The notes under the pieces: model-generated | Seen by the model: only the letters and a program-made list of their open reading frames with translations | Database searches by the model: none | What the model was told of the DNA's origin: nothing | Assembly (NCBI GenBank): GCA_027491115.1 | Contig: JAIXWV010000020.1 | Coordinates: 165,975-229,974, forward strand | From: Pseudomonadota bacterium | GTDB lineage: Bacteria > Bdellovibrionota > UBA1018 > CAIMNF01 | DNA length: 64,000 nucleotides | Direction: 5' to 3' | Shown: positions 19,743 to 29,064 of the stretch, piece by piece | Layout: every line of letters starts with the position of its first letter | How positions within the stretch are numbered: the stretch's first letter is position 1 | Made by a program: the position numbers and the translations under genes

Positions 19743-20315
19743 CTAGTTTATGGAAATTTTTGCCGATTCGCCGTCGAGGATCACGTATGAGGCCCGATCC
19801 AGTCGACCCGCAGTCAAGTCATTGACTGGAACCACCACCACCACATTACGGACCGCCTGATTCAACTCGAGTCCGAACACTGGATCGAAACAGATTTCAT
19901 CAGTCGCCAAACCCAGGGAGTACCGGGCCGCCTCGGAACGCGAAAGAATGACCAACTCCTCGGACCTCAGGGTCCAGGTCCCCGGAGCGAGCTCCCTCAA
20001 CACCGGCCCACTTCCACATCGCTCCAGAACGTCCACCTGGTATTGACCACCACCGATAAACTTCAAGCGAACAGGACGTTTTTCCTGGATGGAAAGAGTT
20101 TTCACACGCTCCAGCTCAGTGGAGATCTCTCTCGCCGCCCGCAAGGACCTCCACTTGGGAAGGCGTTCCTTCACTACCGGTACCGCACAAAGGGAGAGGA
20201 ACAGGATGAGCGCCGATCCAAAAATGAGGAAGCGTTTCCGATTCTGCCGGATCCGGACCTGCTCATAGAGTTCAAAATCCCGCCACTGCACTTCTTCTTC
20301 TATAGGCCGATCCAT
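19743..20315 (-). CDS. FimT/GspH-like single-TM protein without an obvious prepilin cleavage site
   Basis: KRFLIFGSALILFLSLCAVPVV TM followed by AAREISTELERVKTLSIQEKRPVRLKFIGGGQYQV, resembling the FimT/GspH helix-to-beta transition. Confidence 0.55.
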   Translation of the reverse strand: MDRPIEEEVQWRDFELYEQVRIRQNRKRFLIFGSALILFLSLCAVPVVKERLPKWRSLRAAREISTELERVKTLSIQEKRPVRLKFIGGGQYQVDVLERCGSGPVLRELAPGTWTLRSEELVILSRSEAARYSLGLATDEICFDPVFGLELNQAVRNVVVVVPVNDLTAGRLDRASYVILDGESAKISIN

Positions 20316-21094
20316 GCTGACACCCCGAAAAAGAGTTCTACCAGAGCCCCGAAGACCAGGAAAGGCCCATAAGGAATCTGGGTCCTGAGCACCCCATCCT
20401 CCCCGCCGTCACCCTCCCCACGCCGCTTGGACCAGGCCGCCATCAACAACCCCACCAGGCTCCCTGTAATGGAACTGATCAATATGGCCGACCAGATCCC
20501 CCCGAACCCAAGAAACACTCCAATCGTTCCCATGAAGTTCACGTCTCCCCCGCCCAACCCCACCCGCCCGGTCAACTTCTCGTAGAGCAGGCCAAACAAA
20601 AAGAAAAAACCGAACCCAGCGACCGACGCAGCCACCAGCTCTCCAGGTCCGTGACGATAATCAGCAAAGCAAGTCAGAAGCCCCACCCCCCAACCACCAA
20701 AACTGAGGGTGTGAGGGATGATCCTGTGATCGAGATCGATGAAGGTGACTGCTATACCGATCGAAATAAATATCCAGATCCTGAGTTGATTCACCACCTG
20801 AATCCCATCAAGCGGCAGACCCAAGTAACTACCCCAAAACAAGAAAGCGGTCAGGAGCTCCACCAAAGGATAACGAGGAGAAATTTTTGTTCTGCACCCT
20901 GCACACTTTCCCCGGAGCACCAGGTACCCCAAAACTGGAAGGTTGTGAAACCATCGAATCGATGCTTTACAGGTGGGACATCGACTCCCGGGGTGCACAA
21001 TCGACTCTTCGAGCGGCAGTCGGTGGATGACCACATTCAAAAAACTTCCCAACACCAGACCAAGAATCACGACGAGGATCGATTCGATCATCAT
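20300..21094 (-). CDS. pilD: Prepilin peptidase/N-methyltransferase
   Basis: GSFLNVVIHRLP...CPTCKASIRWFHNLPVLGYLVLRGKCAGC...IDLDHRIIPHTLS; GGGDVNFMG catalytic Asp. Confidence 0.97.
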   Translation of the reverse strand: MMIESILVVILGLVLGSFLNVVIHRLPLEESIVHPGSRCPTCKASIRWFHNLPVLGYLVLRGKCAGCRTKISPRYPLVELLTAFLFWGSYLGLPLDGIQVVNQLRIWIFISIGIAVTFIDLDHRIIPHTLSFGGWGVGLLTCFADYRHGPGELVAASVAGFGFFFLFGLLYEKLTGRVGLGGGDVNFMGTIGVFLGFGGIWSAILISSITGSLVGLLMAAWSKRRGEGDGGEDGVLRTQIPYGPFLVFGALVELFFGVSAWIGL

Positions 21095-21870
21095 AGATTC
21101 TTCCTATAAAATACAGCGTTTCCAATGAGCATGAACAAGAGGGCCCACGCCAACCCGTACCCCATTCGCTGGATCAACTCAAATCCGCCGAGCGCCACAT
21201 CGTAATAGACCCGGGTATCCATCAACAAAACCTGCCCATTCGGAGTCAACTGCTTGAGCAATGAGAACACAGGGGATCCTTCACCAGCCTGATTCTTCAG
21301 AAAATCGAGCTGATCGTGATTGTGACTCAGAAACAAGTAGGCCATGCACACCATGACCGAAAGCCCCTGACGAAAAAACAACGACACCAGCATGGCGGTG
21401 GCTGAGACCACCCAGGACTCCACCCAGATCAGGAGTGTGGCCTGAATCAACGCCTCATTCACTCCACCCCCGGTCACACGAAGCGCAATCCATAAAACCA
21501 TCGTCAGGAGCAGCAGATTCACAGCACAAAACCAAAGGATCCCAAGCCACTTTCCAAAAAAATAACTGACTCTCGAGACCGGCCTTGAAAGAGGCAAATA
21601 GGCCACGCGTTGCTCCACCTCAGACCTGAGCAACCTGGCACCGGCTCCCCCTGCAACCAGATATACCGAAAGTGCATTGATCATGATCCCGAAGTGGAGC
21701 ATGACCCTGTCCTGATGACCGTAAACCAACAGGGCCGCTAGGTACCCGAAGAAGAGCAAAAACAAGGATACGAAAAAGATATTGTACAGAATTCGCTCGC
21801 GAAGCAGATCCTGAAACGCCTGAGCTGCCACGAACATGGTCTTTGTCAGATATGCACCACCCCGACTCAT
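21091..21870 (-). CDS. pilI: ABC-2 type permease, PilI-like
   Basis: Six-helix ABC-2 permease; ATGA overlap with upstream ATPase; position matches M. xanthus pilI. Confidence 0.8.
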   Translation of the reverse strand: MSRGGAYLTKTMFVAAQAFQDLLRERILYNIFFVSLFLLFFGYLAALLVYGHQDRVMLHFGIMINALSVYLVAGGAGARLLRSEVEQRVAYLPLSRPVSRVSYFFGKWLGILWFCAVNLLLLTMVLWIALRVTGGGVNEALIQATLLIWVESWVVSATAMLVSLFFRQGLSVMVCMAYLFLSHNHDQLDFLKNQAGEGSPVFSLLKQLTPNGQVLLMDTRVYYDVALGGFELIQRMGYGLAWALLFMLIGNAVFYRKNL

Positions 21871-22541
21871 GTGCGCGCCCTCCACTCCGAAACGGTTCCC
21901 CTGAACCGAATCTCGCCGTCTTCGAGAATTAAAACTTCATCAGCGAGCTGCTCGACATCCTCCATCACATGGGAGGAAAAGATGATGGTTTTTCCCGCAT
22001 CACTCCACTTGAGGATCTGGGCCTTGACCGACTCCCGGGACTCGGGATCGAGGCCGCTCATGGGCTCATCCAGAATCTTGATCTCCGGATTGCCGAGAGC
22101 AGCCTGGGCCAACACCGCCTTCTGCAGCATCCCTTTCGAAAAAGTGCTCAACGAATCGTCGAGGTGCCCACTCAATCCGACCTCTTGAGCGATTTGCTCA
22201 AACGCAGCTCGGTCTCGAGGCACTCCGGCCAAGCGGGCATGATAGTTCAATAGAGAACCGAATTCGTGATCCAGATTCAAGTACGGACGTTCGACCACAT
22301 ATCCCATTGCCGCGCGCGAACGCCAATCCTCGTTCGACCTCCCGAGGATACGAATTTCTCCTGCGGTCTGGTATTTCAGCCCGAGCAGAATGTGGAAAAA
22401 AGTAGTCTTCCCGGCACCATTGTGACCCAACACAGCGAAGACCTTCCCCCGCGGAATGGAAAAATCGAGACCTTTCAAGATGCGTTTCTTGCCAATGTCG
22501 AACTTGAGCCCGACAACTTCGATCGCGACTGATTCACTCAT
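21867..22541 (-). CDS. pilH: ABC transporter ATP-binding protein, PilH-like
   Basis: GHNGAGKTTFF Walker A, STFSKGMLQKAVLAQAALGNPEIKILDEPMSGLDP. Confidence 0.88.
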   Translation of the reverse strand: MSESVAIEVVGLKFDIGKKRILKGLDFSIPRGKVFAVLGHNGAGKTTFFHILLGLKYQTAGEIRILGRSNEDWRSRAAMGYVVERPYLNLDHEFGSLLNYHARLAGVPRDRAAFEQIAQEVGLSGHLDDSLSTFSKGMLQKAVLAQAALGNPEIKILDEPMSGLDPESRESVKAQILKWSDAGKTIIFSSHVMEDVEQLADEVLILEDGEIRFRGTVSEWRART

Positions 22542-23214
22542 AAGCCTTGAGCTTCTCCTCGTATTTCTTCCTGACCGGACCGGGCTCAGTGGTGGAAACC
22601 ATCCATTTGAGCACTTTCACCGCGAGCTTCCGATCACCGTCTCCCTCCTGAAGCCATTTTTTCATGCTCTGCAAATAGGCTGGAGAACCGGGGGAATAAG
22701 CGGCTTTCAAATAGTCGTTGCGGGCCTGACCCCAATCATTCCGCATGAACGCGTTCACATACGCCCGATACAGGTACAGACTGTAAGGGTGGGTCCAGTA
22801 CCGCTTCGGAGGACTGGCCCGTTCATAGATCCGGATGCCTTTGTCGATAAACTCGAGAGCTGCAAAGGGGGCATCGAACAAACAGGAAAAATTGACCGCG
22901 GCTTGGTCATAAATCTCGTAAAAATACGGATCAAGCCCCGTAGAAAGCCGGTAAAATCCGACACTCTCCTTGAGTGCTTCGGCACCGTAGTTCCCCGACC
23001 CGATCAACTGAAGAGTACGAATCCAAAGGTAATCGTGAGCTGCCGGCCAGAACCCTCCGGAGATCAACCTAAAGAACTGCGGGGTCAACTGATAGTCCCC
23101 AGCCCGCAGCAAATGCGGCCGATCGAAATCAACTTCTTTAATTGATAAATAAAGAGGCAAGCAAAAAACGAGGGCGACAAGCGCCTGACGGTGAAAAACA
23201 CCTCGCCATTTCAT
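22534..23214 (-). CDS. pilG: Membrane-anchored helical/TPR-like protein, PilG-like
   Basis: N-terminal TM, helical repeats (GLDPYFYEIYDQAAVNFSCLFDAPFAALEFIDKGI); immediately upstream of pilH as in M. xanthus; start set at MKWRGVFH. Confidence 0.7.
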   Translation of the reverse strand: MKWRGVFHRQALVALVFCLPLYLSIKEVDFDRPHLLRAGDYQLTPQFFRLISGGFWPAAHDYLWIRTLQLIGSGNYGAEALKESVGFYRLSTGLDPYFYEIYDQAAVNFSCLFDAPFAALEFIDKGIRIYERASPPKRYWTHPYSLYLYRAYVNAFMRNDWGQARNDYLKAAYSPGSPAYLQSMKKWLQEGDGDRKLAVKVLKWMVSTTEPGPVRKKYEEKLKAYE

Positions 23215-23287
23215 AAACTTGTCAATAGAATAAAGGTATGGGCGGACGTAGGGAAGCCCAAAATACCCTTTTAAGGAGGGGATGCAT

Positions 23288-23962
23288 ATGGAACGTAAAT
23301 GGAACGTAAAGAGTAATGCGGGTTTCACCTTGGTGGAACTCATGGTGGTCGTGGCAATCATTGGGATCTTGGCGACTCTCGCCGTACCTCAGTACAAAAA
23401 GTTCCAAGCGAAAAGCAGGCAAAGTGAGGCAAGGCTCTCTTTAGGGGGTGCCTACACCATTGAGCAGAGCTTTGCCGCAGAGAACTCCTCTTACACTCAG
23501 TGCTTGGGCCAAGCCGGCTATGCTCGGGATGGCGTAAAGTTCTACTATACAGTGGGATTTTCTGCCGATGGCGGCAACACTTGCGGACCGAATGGAGCCC
23601 TCTCCTGCGTTCGAACCAATTGGGTTTTCCTCCCTGCGACCCAGGCTTACTCGGACGTTGTGGCGAACGGTGCGGTGGAATGTACCGGTACTACAGCGAA
23701 CACCGATATCTTCTTAGCGACCGCAGCTGAGAACAGCGGCACCTTGACCGGCATCAACGCTACCACCGGTCGCACTCGGCTTAGCAGCACGGCAAACGCA
23801 GGCGGTAACGCAGCAGCTACTCTGACCCAACAAACCTTCACCATCGGAGCTTCAGGGAGCATCCTCACTGCTGGTGGAGCCTTGGCTCTTACCAATGGCT
23901 ACGATGGGTGGACCATCGACCAGAACAAGCAGCTGAGGAACACCCAGAGCGGTCTTCAGTAA
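23288..23962 (+). CDS. pilA: Type IVa major pilin
   Basis: NAG^FTLVELMVVVAIIGILATLAVPQYKKF; AAGGAGGGG is spaced for the second ATG (23288) rather than the first (23282). Confidence 0.95.
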   Translation: MERKWNVKSNAGFTLVELMVVVAIIGILATLAVPQYKKFQAKSRQSEARLSLGGAYTIEQSFAAENSSYTQCLGQAGYARDGVKFYYTVGFSADGGNTCGPNGALSCVRTNWVFLPATQAYSDVVANGAVECTGTTANTDIFLATAAENSGTLTGINATTGRTRLSSTANAGGNAAATLTQQTFTIGASGSILTAGGALALTNGYDGWTIDQNKQLRNTQSGLQ

Positions 23963-23985
23963 GCTCAGATCAAACGGATGATTCC

Positions 23986-24018
23986 AAAGCCCCCGGGTTC
24001 TGCCCGGGGGCTTTTTTA
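23986..24018 (+). terminator. Rho-independent terminator of pilA
   Basis: AAAGCCCCCGGGTTCTGCCCGGGGGCTTTTTT; overlaps the 3' end of the convergent regulator gene. Confidence 0.9.
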
Positions 24019-24972
24019 TTTCTCTAGAACCAACGCGTCCGCTTTTCCGGAGTCCTGTGCACTGAATACCAGTGCCTCGTGACGATAGAATCTTCTGACC
24101 TGTGAAAAGATTTCGTTAAGGTCCACTGGTCCTAGGCTGAAATCAGCCTTCAGTACCAACTCCCGGGGCTTTCCAAGCTCTTTTCGCGCAGCCAGAACCA
24201 TCTCTGGCGGTAAGGTGGTGATTTGAATGGAATGGCTCGACTCCAAAGTGCAAACCCTCTCTAGGATGTTCTCGAGCTCACGAATGTTCCCGGGCCATCG
24301 GTGAGCGAGAAGAATCTGCAAAGCTTCCGGAGCGAAACCCTCGAGCTGACGCTGATACTTTTCATTGTAGCGCTTCAAGAAGAACAGTGCGAGCTCCTCG
24401 ACATCACCAGCCCGTGTCCGGAGCGGTGGAGTCTCAAGAAGGATCACATTGAGCCGGTAATAAAGGTCCTCGCGGAAAGTCCCCTTCTTTACGGCGTCCT
24501 CGAGATTCCGATTGGTGGCGGCGACAATTCTGACATCGATCTTGATATTGTCATTGCCCCCCACTCGCCTGATCGAGCGGTCTTGAAGGGCCCTCAGGAG
24601 CTTCACCTGCATAGTAAGTGGCAACTCACCCACCTCGTCAAGAAACAAGGTTCCTCCGTCGGCCACTTGGAACAAACCTTCTTTGTCCGCGACGGCTCCT
24701 GTAAAACTTCCTTTTTTATGTCCGAACAGTTCGCTCTCAATCAAGGTTTCTGGAATTGCGCCGCAATTGACCGCAACAAAAGGGCCACTTTTGACCGGAC
24801 TGAGCTCGTGTAGCGCCCTTGCCACAAGCTCCTTTCCTGTTCCGCTCTCTCCGATGATCAAGACATTGGTCTTCGAGGGAGCGACTCTTTCGATCATTTT
24901 CTTCAGAGCGGCCACCTGAGGTGACTTGCCCAACAAAGGTCGTTTGATCTCATCTATTGCTGCCATGATCAC
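24016..24972 (-). CDS. Sigma-54-interacting AAA+ protein, PilR position, without receiver and without recognisable HTH
   Basis: Starts directly at LLGKSPQVAALKKMIERVAPSKTNVLIIGESGTGKELVARALH; GSFTGA loop; C-terminus ...VRRFYRHEALVFSAQDSGKADALVLEK has no FIS-like helix. Confidence 0.9.
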   Translation of the reverse strand: MIMAAIDEIKRPLLGKSPQVAALKKMIERVAPSKTNVLIIGESGTGKELVARALHELSPVKSGPFVAVNCGAIPETLIESELFGHKKGSFTGAVADKEGLFQVADGGTLFLDEVGELPLTMQVKLLRALQDRSIRRVGGNDNIKIDVRIVAATNRNLEDAVKKGTFREDLYYRLNVILLETPPLRTRAGDVEELALFFLKRYNEKYQRQLEGFAPEALQILLAHRWPGNIRELENILERVCTLESSHSIQITTLPPEMVLAARKELGKPRELVLKADFSLGPVDLNEIFSQVRRFYRHEALVFSAQDSGKADALVLEK

Positions 24973-26210
24973 TCTCCTCCGCCGCCTGCACTGCCTGCCA
25001 TCTGGAAAATCGGTAAGTACATCGAGATCATCAATCCACCCACAATCCCACCCATGACCACCAACATCACGGGCTCGATGAGTTTCAGCATGCCTTGGAT
25101 CGCATTTTCCACTTCTTCTTCATAGAACTCGGCGATTTTCTCGAGCATTTTGTCGAGATTTCCGGTGTTCTCACCCACCGAGCTCATCTGGATGCACATC
25201 CGCGGAAAGAGCTTGGGAAACTTAGACATTGCTGCCGTGAAGCTGGCTCCGAGTTCGACGTCTTTCTTCATCTCGGTGATCGCGTCTTCGAACGCGACAT
25301 GGGTCGCTGCCGCTTTGCAAATCTCGAGTCCGTCGACAATCGGTACACCTGATGCAAGCAGGGTCGCCAAGGTCCGAGTGAAGCGGGCGACACCGCTCTT
25401 CACGATCAAGGGACCTGTGAGGGGCAGACCCAGTGCAATGTTTTGCATCACGATCCGACCCTCGTTGGTACGCAAATAAGACCTCAGCATGTAAAACCCG
25501 ATCCCGAGCATCCCGAGAATGGTCATGAAGTTGTCGATCACTGCGTGGGACAACCACAAGACCACCTTGGTCGGGGCCGGCATCTCTCCACCACTGCTAA
25601 TAATCATCGCCTCAAACTTGGGAATCACTACAGTGAGCATGAGAGTGATTACCCCGAGGGCGATCACCGTCACAGATATCGGGTAAGTCATCGAGCTCTT
25701 CAAGAGCTTCTTGAGTCGATAGGAATTCTCGAGGTACTTGCCGATCCGCTTCAGCATCACGTCGAGCGTTCCGGAAGACTCGCCTGCACGGACGAGTGCC
25801 ACGAAGACCCTCTCGAAAGTATTAGGGTACATCGCAAAGCACTCCCATAGGAAACTACCGCCGTTGATCCGTTCTTTGCAGGCTCCGAGAATCCGACGGA
25901 GTGTCGGATCCGTTTCCTGTTCGTGAAACAGTTCAATGGCCTGAATCAGCGGAACTCCGGAAGTGATCATGGTCTGAAGCTGCCGGATGAAGTTCATCAG
26001 GCGCTCGACATTGACCGTGTCCGAACCGCCAGCCAGACCCTTGATGGCCGTACCGACGTTGATCTGGGTCAGGGATGCTTTGGCGATCTTGTTAGGACGT
26101 AGGCCCTGGCCCCGCAAGGCCATGCGAACCTCGCCCTCGTTGCTGGCCTCCATCTTCCCTTCGACTTTTTTCCCCGCTTTGTCCGAGGCAATGTAGACAA
26201 ATTCAGGCAT
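24969..26210 (-). CDS. pilC: Type IV pilus inner-membrane platform protein
   Basis: FIRQLQTMITSGVPLIQAIELF...SVGENTGNLDKMLEKIAEFYEEEVENAIQGMLKLIEPVMLVVMGGIVG. Confidence 0.97.
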   Translation of the reverse strand: MPEFVYIASDKAGKKVEGKMEASNEGEVRMALRGQGLRPNKIAKASLTQINVGTAIKGLAGGSDTVNVERLMNFIRQLQTMITSGVPLIQAIELFHEQETDPTLRRILGACKERINGGSFLWECFAMYPNTFERVFVALVRAGESSGTLDVMLKRIGKYLENSYRLKKLLKSSMTYPISVTVIALGVITLMLTVVIPKFEAMIISSGGEMPAPTKVVLWLSHAVIDNFMTILGMLGIGFYMLRSYLRTNEGRIVMQNIALGLPLTGPLIVKSGVARFTRTLATLLASGVPIVDGLEICKAAATHVAFEDAITEMKKDVELGASFTAAMSKFPKLFPRMCIQMSSVGENTGNLDKMLEKIAEFYEEEVENAIQGMLKLIEPVMLVVMGGIVGGLMISMYLPIFQMAGSAGGGGE

Positions 26211-26222
26211 TCAGCATTCTCC

Positions 26223-27284
26223 TCAGACCATCTTTCCGAGTTCGTCGGGCATGTGACTGTATGCCATGGCGTCAGCCTTGGTCAGATTGCCTTTACGAAC
26301 TAGCTCGGCGAGCGACTGATTCATGGTCTGCATCCCGGTACCGGCCTGGCCCGCCTGCATGGCACCGTAAACCTGGTGCATTTTGTCCTCACGGATCAGA
26401 TTCCGAATGGCTGTGTTGGGAGCCAAGAGCTCGAATGCGGCAGAACGTCCGGATTTCCCCGAGTTCGGAACCAATTGTTGGGTCAGTACGCCGATCAGTG
26501 TGGCAGCGAGCAACTGGCGGATCTGGGGCTGCTGGTGCGGAGGAAACACGTTCACCACCCGTGCGATCGTCTGAACAGCGCTGTTCGTGTGCATCGTACC
26601 GAACACCATGTGACCGGTCTCAGCGGCGGTCAAAGCCATTTCGATGGTCTCCAGATCCCGCAACTCTCCCACCAGAATGAAGTCCGGGTCCTGACGAAGA
26701 GCGTGCTTGAGTGCGTCGTGGAAGGTGTGGGAATCCGCACCGATCTCTCGTTGGTTGACAATGCAGTTCTTGTGCTGGTGGACGAATTCGATCGGATCCT
26801 CGAATGTGAGAATGTGTCCGTTGTCTTCACGATTCAAAAGGTCGATGATGGCCGCGAGGGAGGTGGACTTACCCGAGCCGGTAGGGCCGGTGACCAGGAA
26901 CAAACCGTTCGGCTGTTTGACAATCTTTCTGATCGCATCAGGGAGACTGAGTTTGTCGAACTCGGGAATGTTCACCGGAATTTTCCTGAAGACAGCTCCC
27001 ATCGATCCACGCTGAAAGAACAGGTTTCCCCGGAATCGAGCCACATCCTTCACACCGAACGAGAAGTCGAGTTCGTTCGAGGTCTCGAAAGTCTTCTTCT
27101 GCTGCTCTGTTAGAATCTCGTAGACCAGTTCCTTGATCGAATCAGGAGTGAGGGGGTCCGTCTTGGCTTTCATGAGCTTGCCGTGGATCCTGAACTGCGG
27201 CGGAGTGTTGCAGGTGATGTGCAAGTCGGACGCGTCCTGATCCACCATCGCCCGGAGCAATGCTGTGAGTGTCAGCTTTCCCAT
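26223..27284 (-). CDS. pilT: Pilus retraction ATPase
   Basis: ASDLHITCNTPPQFRIHGKL, VTGPTGSGKSTSLAAIID, AIRNLIREDKMHQVYGAMQAGQ (PilT AIRNLIRE motif). Confidence 0.98.
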   Translation of the reverse strand: MGKLTLTALLRAMVDQDASDLHITCNTPPQFRIHGKLMKAKTDPLTPDSIKELVYEILTEQQKKTFETSNELDFSFGVKDVARFRGNLFFQRGSMGAVFRKIPVNIPEFDKLSLPDAIRKIVKQPNGLFLVTGPTGSGKSTSLAAIIDLLNREDNGHILTFEDPIEFVHQHKNCIVNQREIGADSHTFHDALKHALRQDPDFILVGELRDLETIEMALTAAETGHMVFGTMHTNSAVQTIARVVNVFPPHQQPQIRQLLAATLIGVLTQQLVPNSGKSGRSAAFELLAPNTAIRNLIREDKMHQVYGAMQAGQAGTGMQTMNQSLAELVRKGNLTKADAMAYSHMPDELGKMV

Positions 27285-27308
27285 TGTACCGTCCTTTTCA
27301 TGAATGCC

Positions 27309-29030
27309 TCACTGTTCCGCGGTCATCGAGACCGCTTCATCGACCGAGGTCCTGCCCTCAACCGCTTTTTTGAGTGCCGAAACCCTGAGCGTTTGGAGTC
27401 CGTATTGTTCGACTGCGGTTCGCTTGATTTCGATGGCCGTCCTTCCGGCCAGAGTCATCTCCTTGAGCTCGGAGAAATACTCGAGCACTTCGTAGATGGC
27501 CACACGCCCCTTGTATCCCGTGTTATTGCACTCTTTGCACCCCTTCGGGCCGTAGAAGTTGGCGTTCGCCGCGAACTTGTTGATCCCCAGGGACTCCATT
27601 TTGTCCGCTGGAATCTTGATCGGCTGTTTGCAGTGTTGGCAGAGCGTCCGGAGCAGGCGCTGGGCGACGATGGTGTTCACAGATGCAGTCACGAGGAAGG
27701 GCTCGATCCCCATGTTCACCATCCGGGTGATGGTCGAGACCGTGTCGTTTGTGTGAAGCGTGGACAGCACCAAGTGACCGGTCAGAGCTGCCTGAACCGC
27801 AACCTCTCCTGTTTCAAAGTCCCGGATCTCCCCCACCAGAACGGTATCCGGGTCTTGGCGGAGCAAGGCTCTCAAAACCGCAGCGAAGGTCAATCCGACA
27901 TCCTTGTTCACTTGAACCTGGTTGATCCCCTCGAGATTGTATTCAACAGGATCTTCAACGGTCGAGAGATTGTCTGAGACCTGGTTCAGCTCCATGAGTG
28001 CCGAATAGAGTGTAGTGGTTTTTCCGCTACCGGTCGGCCCTGTGACGAGCACCATTCCGTTCGGTTGGGCGATCCCCTTGCGGAAGATTTCCAATTGTCG
28101 ATCCTCGAATCCAAGGGTTCTCAGATCGAGCTGAAGGTTACCTTTGGACAGAATACGCAACACGACCTTCTCGCCGAAAAGGGTCGGCAGGGTGTTCACC
28201 CGGAAGTCCACTTCCTTGTTTCCAAGCTTGATCTTGATGCGTCCGTCTTGCGGCACGCGGGATTCCGCGATGTCCATCCGGCCCATGATCTTGAAGCGCG
28301 CGACCACCGCACGCTTCATCTCCATCGGAATATGTGTGACATCAATCAGCGCCCCGTCCACACGGATCCGAACCCGAAAATCGCGCTCATAGGGTTCGAC
28401 ATGGATGTCCGATGCCCCACGGCGGATCGCCTCGGTCAGTACACTGTTCACCACGGAGATGACAGGGGCATCATCTCCAGTGGCATTGTTCACATCGTGA
28501 ACCTGGAACTGCTCGATCTGTTGGATCTGCTCTTCCTTGCCCCCCTTCGGGCCTTGGGCGTCTTTCTTGAATTGCTCCAGGGCACGTCCCAGGTTCTGCG
28601 TTCCGGAGTAATACTTCAGGAAAGCGGCATCAAAGGCAGTGAAAGTGGTCAGTACCGCCTCGACGTTCATTTTCGTAGCAAAGCGAATGTCGTCGAGAAA
28701 TGCGATCTGTGTAGGATCGGGAACGGCAACCACGAGGATCCCACGACTCATTTGGATTGGAATCGCTTGGGCCTTGCGAGCGAGATCCGCACTGATGGTG
28801 GCGACGACTTCAGGCTTCACCTCGAACTTGGCTAGATTGATGCTCTGGAGGGAGAATTTCTGATTGAGGAACAGGAGCAGTTTCTGTTCCGACAGAACCT
28901 TTTTCTCGATGAACTGACGGATGGCATCCCCATTGCTTTTGAAGATGGCCTCGGCATCCTGATATTGGGACTGTGTGAGGAGCTTGTCCTTGTAAAGGAG
29001 CTCGACGAGTTTCCTGGACATCCCCTTCAT
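27309..29030 (-). CDS. pilB: Pilus extension ATPase
   Basis: GTPSE_N-like domain, ASDIHVEPYE, VTGPTGSGKTTTLYSAL, CQHCKQP and CKECNNTGYKGR zinc motifs. Confidence 0.97.
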   Translation of the reverse strand: MKGMSRKLVELLYKDKLLTQSQYQDAEAIFKSNGDAIRQFIEKKVLSEQKLLLFLNQKFSLQSINLAKFEVKPEVVATISADLARKAQAIPIQMSRGILVVAVPDPTQIAFLDDIRFATKMNVEAVLTTFTAFDAAFLKYYSGTQNLGRALEQFKKDAQGPKGGKEEQIQQIEQFQVHDVNNATGDDAPVISVVNSVLTEAIRRGASDIHVEPYERDFRVRIRVDGALIDVTHIPMEMKRAVVARFKIMGRMDIAESRVPQDGRIKIKLGNKEVDFRVNTLPTLFGEKVVLRILSKGNLQLDLRTLGFEDRQLEIFRKGIAQPNGMVLVTGPTGSGKTTTLYSALMELNQVSDNLSTVEDPVEYNLEGINQVQVNKDVGLTFAAVLRALLRQDPDTVLVGEIRDFETGEVAVQAALTGHLVLSTLHTNDTVSTITRMVNMGIEPFLVTASVNTIVAQRLLRTLCQHCKQPIKIPADKMESLGINKFAANANFYGPKGCKECNNTGYKGRVAIYEVLEYFSELKEMTLAGRTAIEIKRTAVEQYGLQTLRVSALKKAVEGRTSVDEAVSMTAEQ

Positions 29031-29064
29031 TTTAGGGCTGAAGGAAGCCTTATCGCAATTCTAT

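Noticed and set aside
23214-23288. Sigma-54 promoter for pilA in the pilG-pilA intergenic region
   Set aside because: I looked for GG-N10-GC with TGGC/TTGC-like context and found none convincing; only a weak TAGAAT -10-like box without a good -35.
25443-25850. + strand ORFs across pilC, pilT and pilB
   Set aside because: Antisense shadows with low-complexity His/Arg-rich translations.
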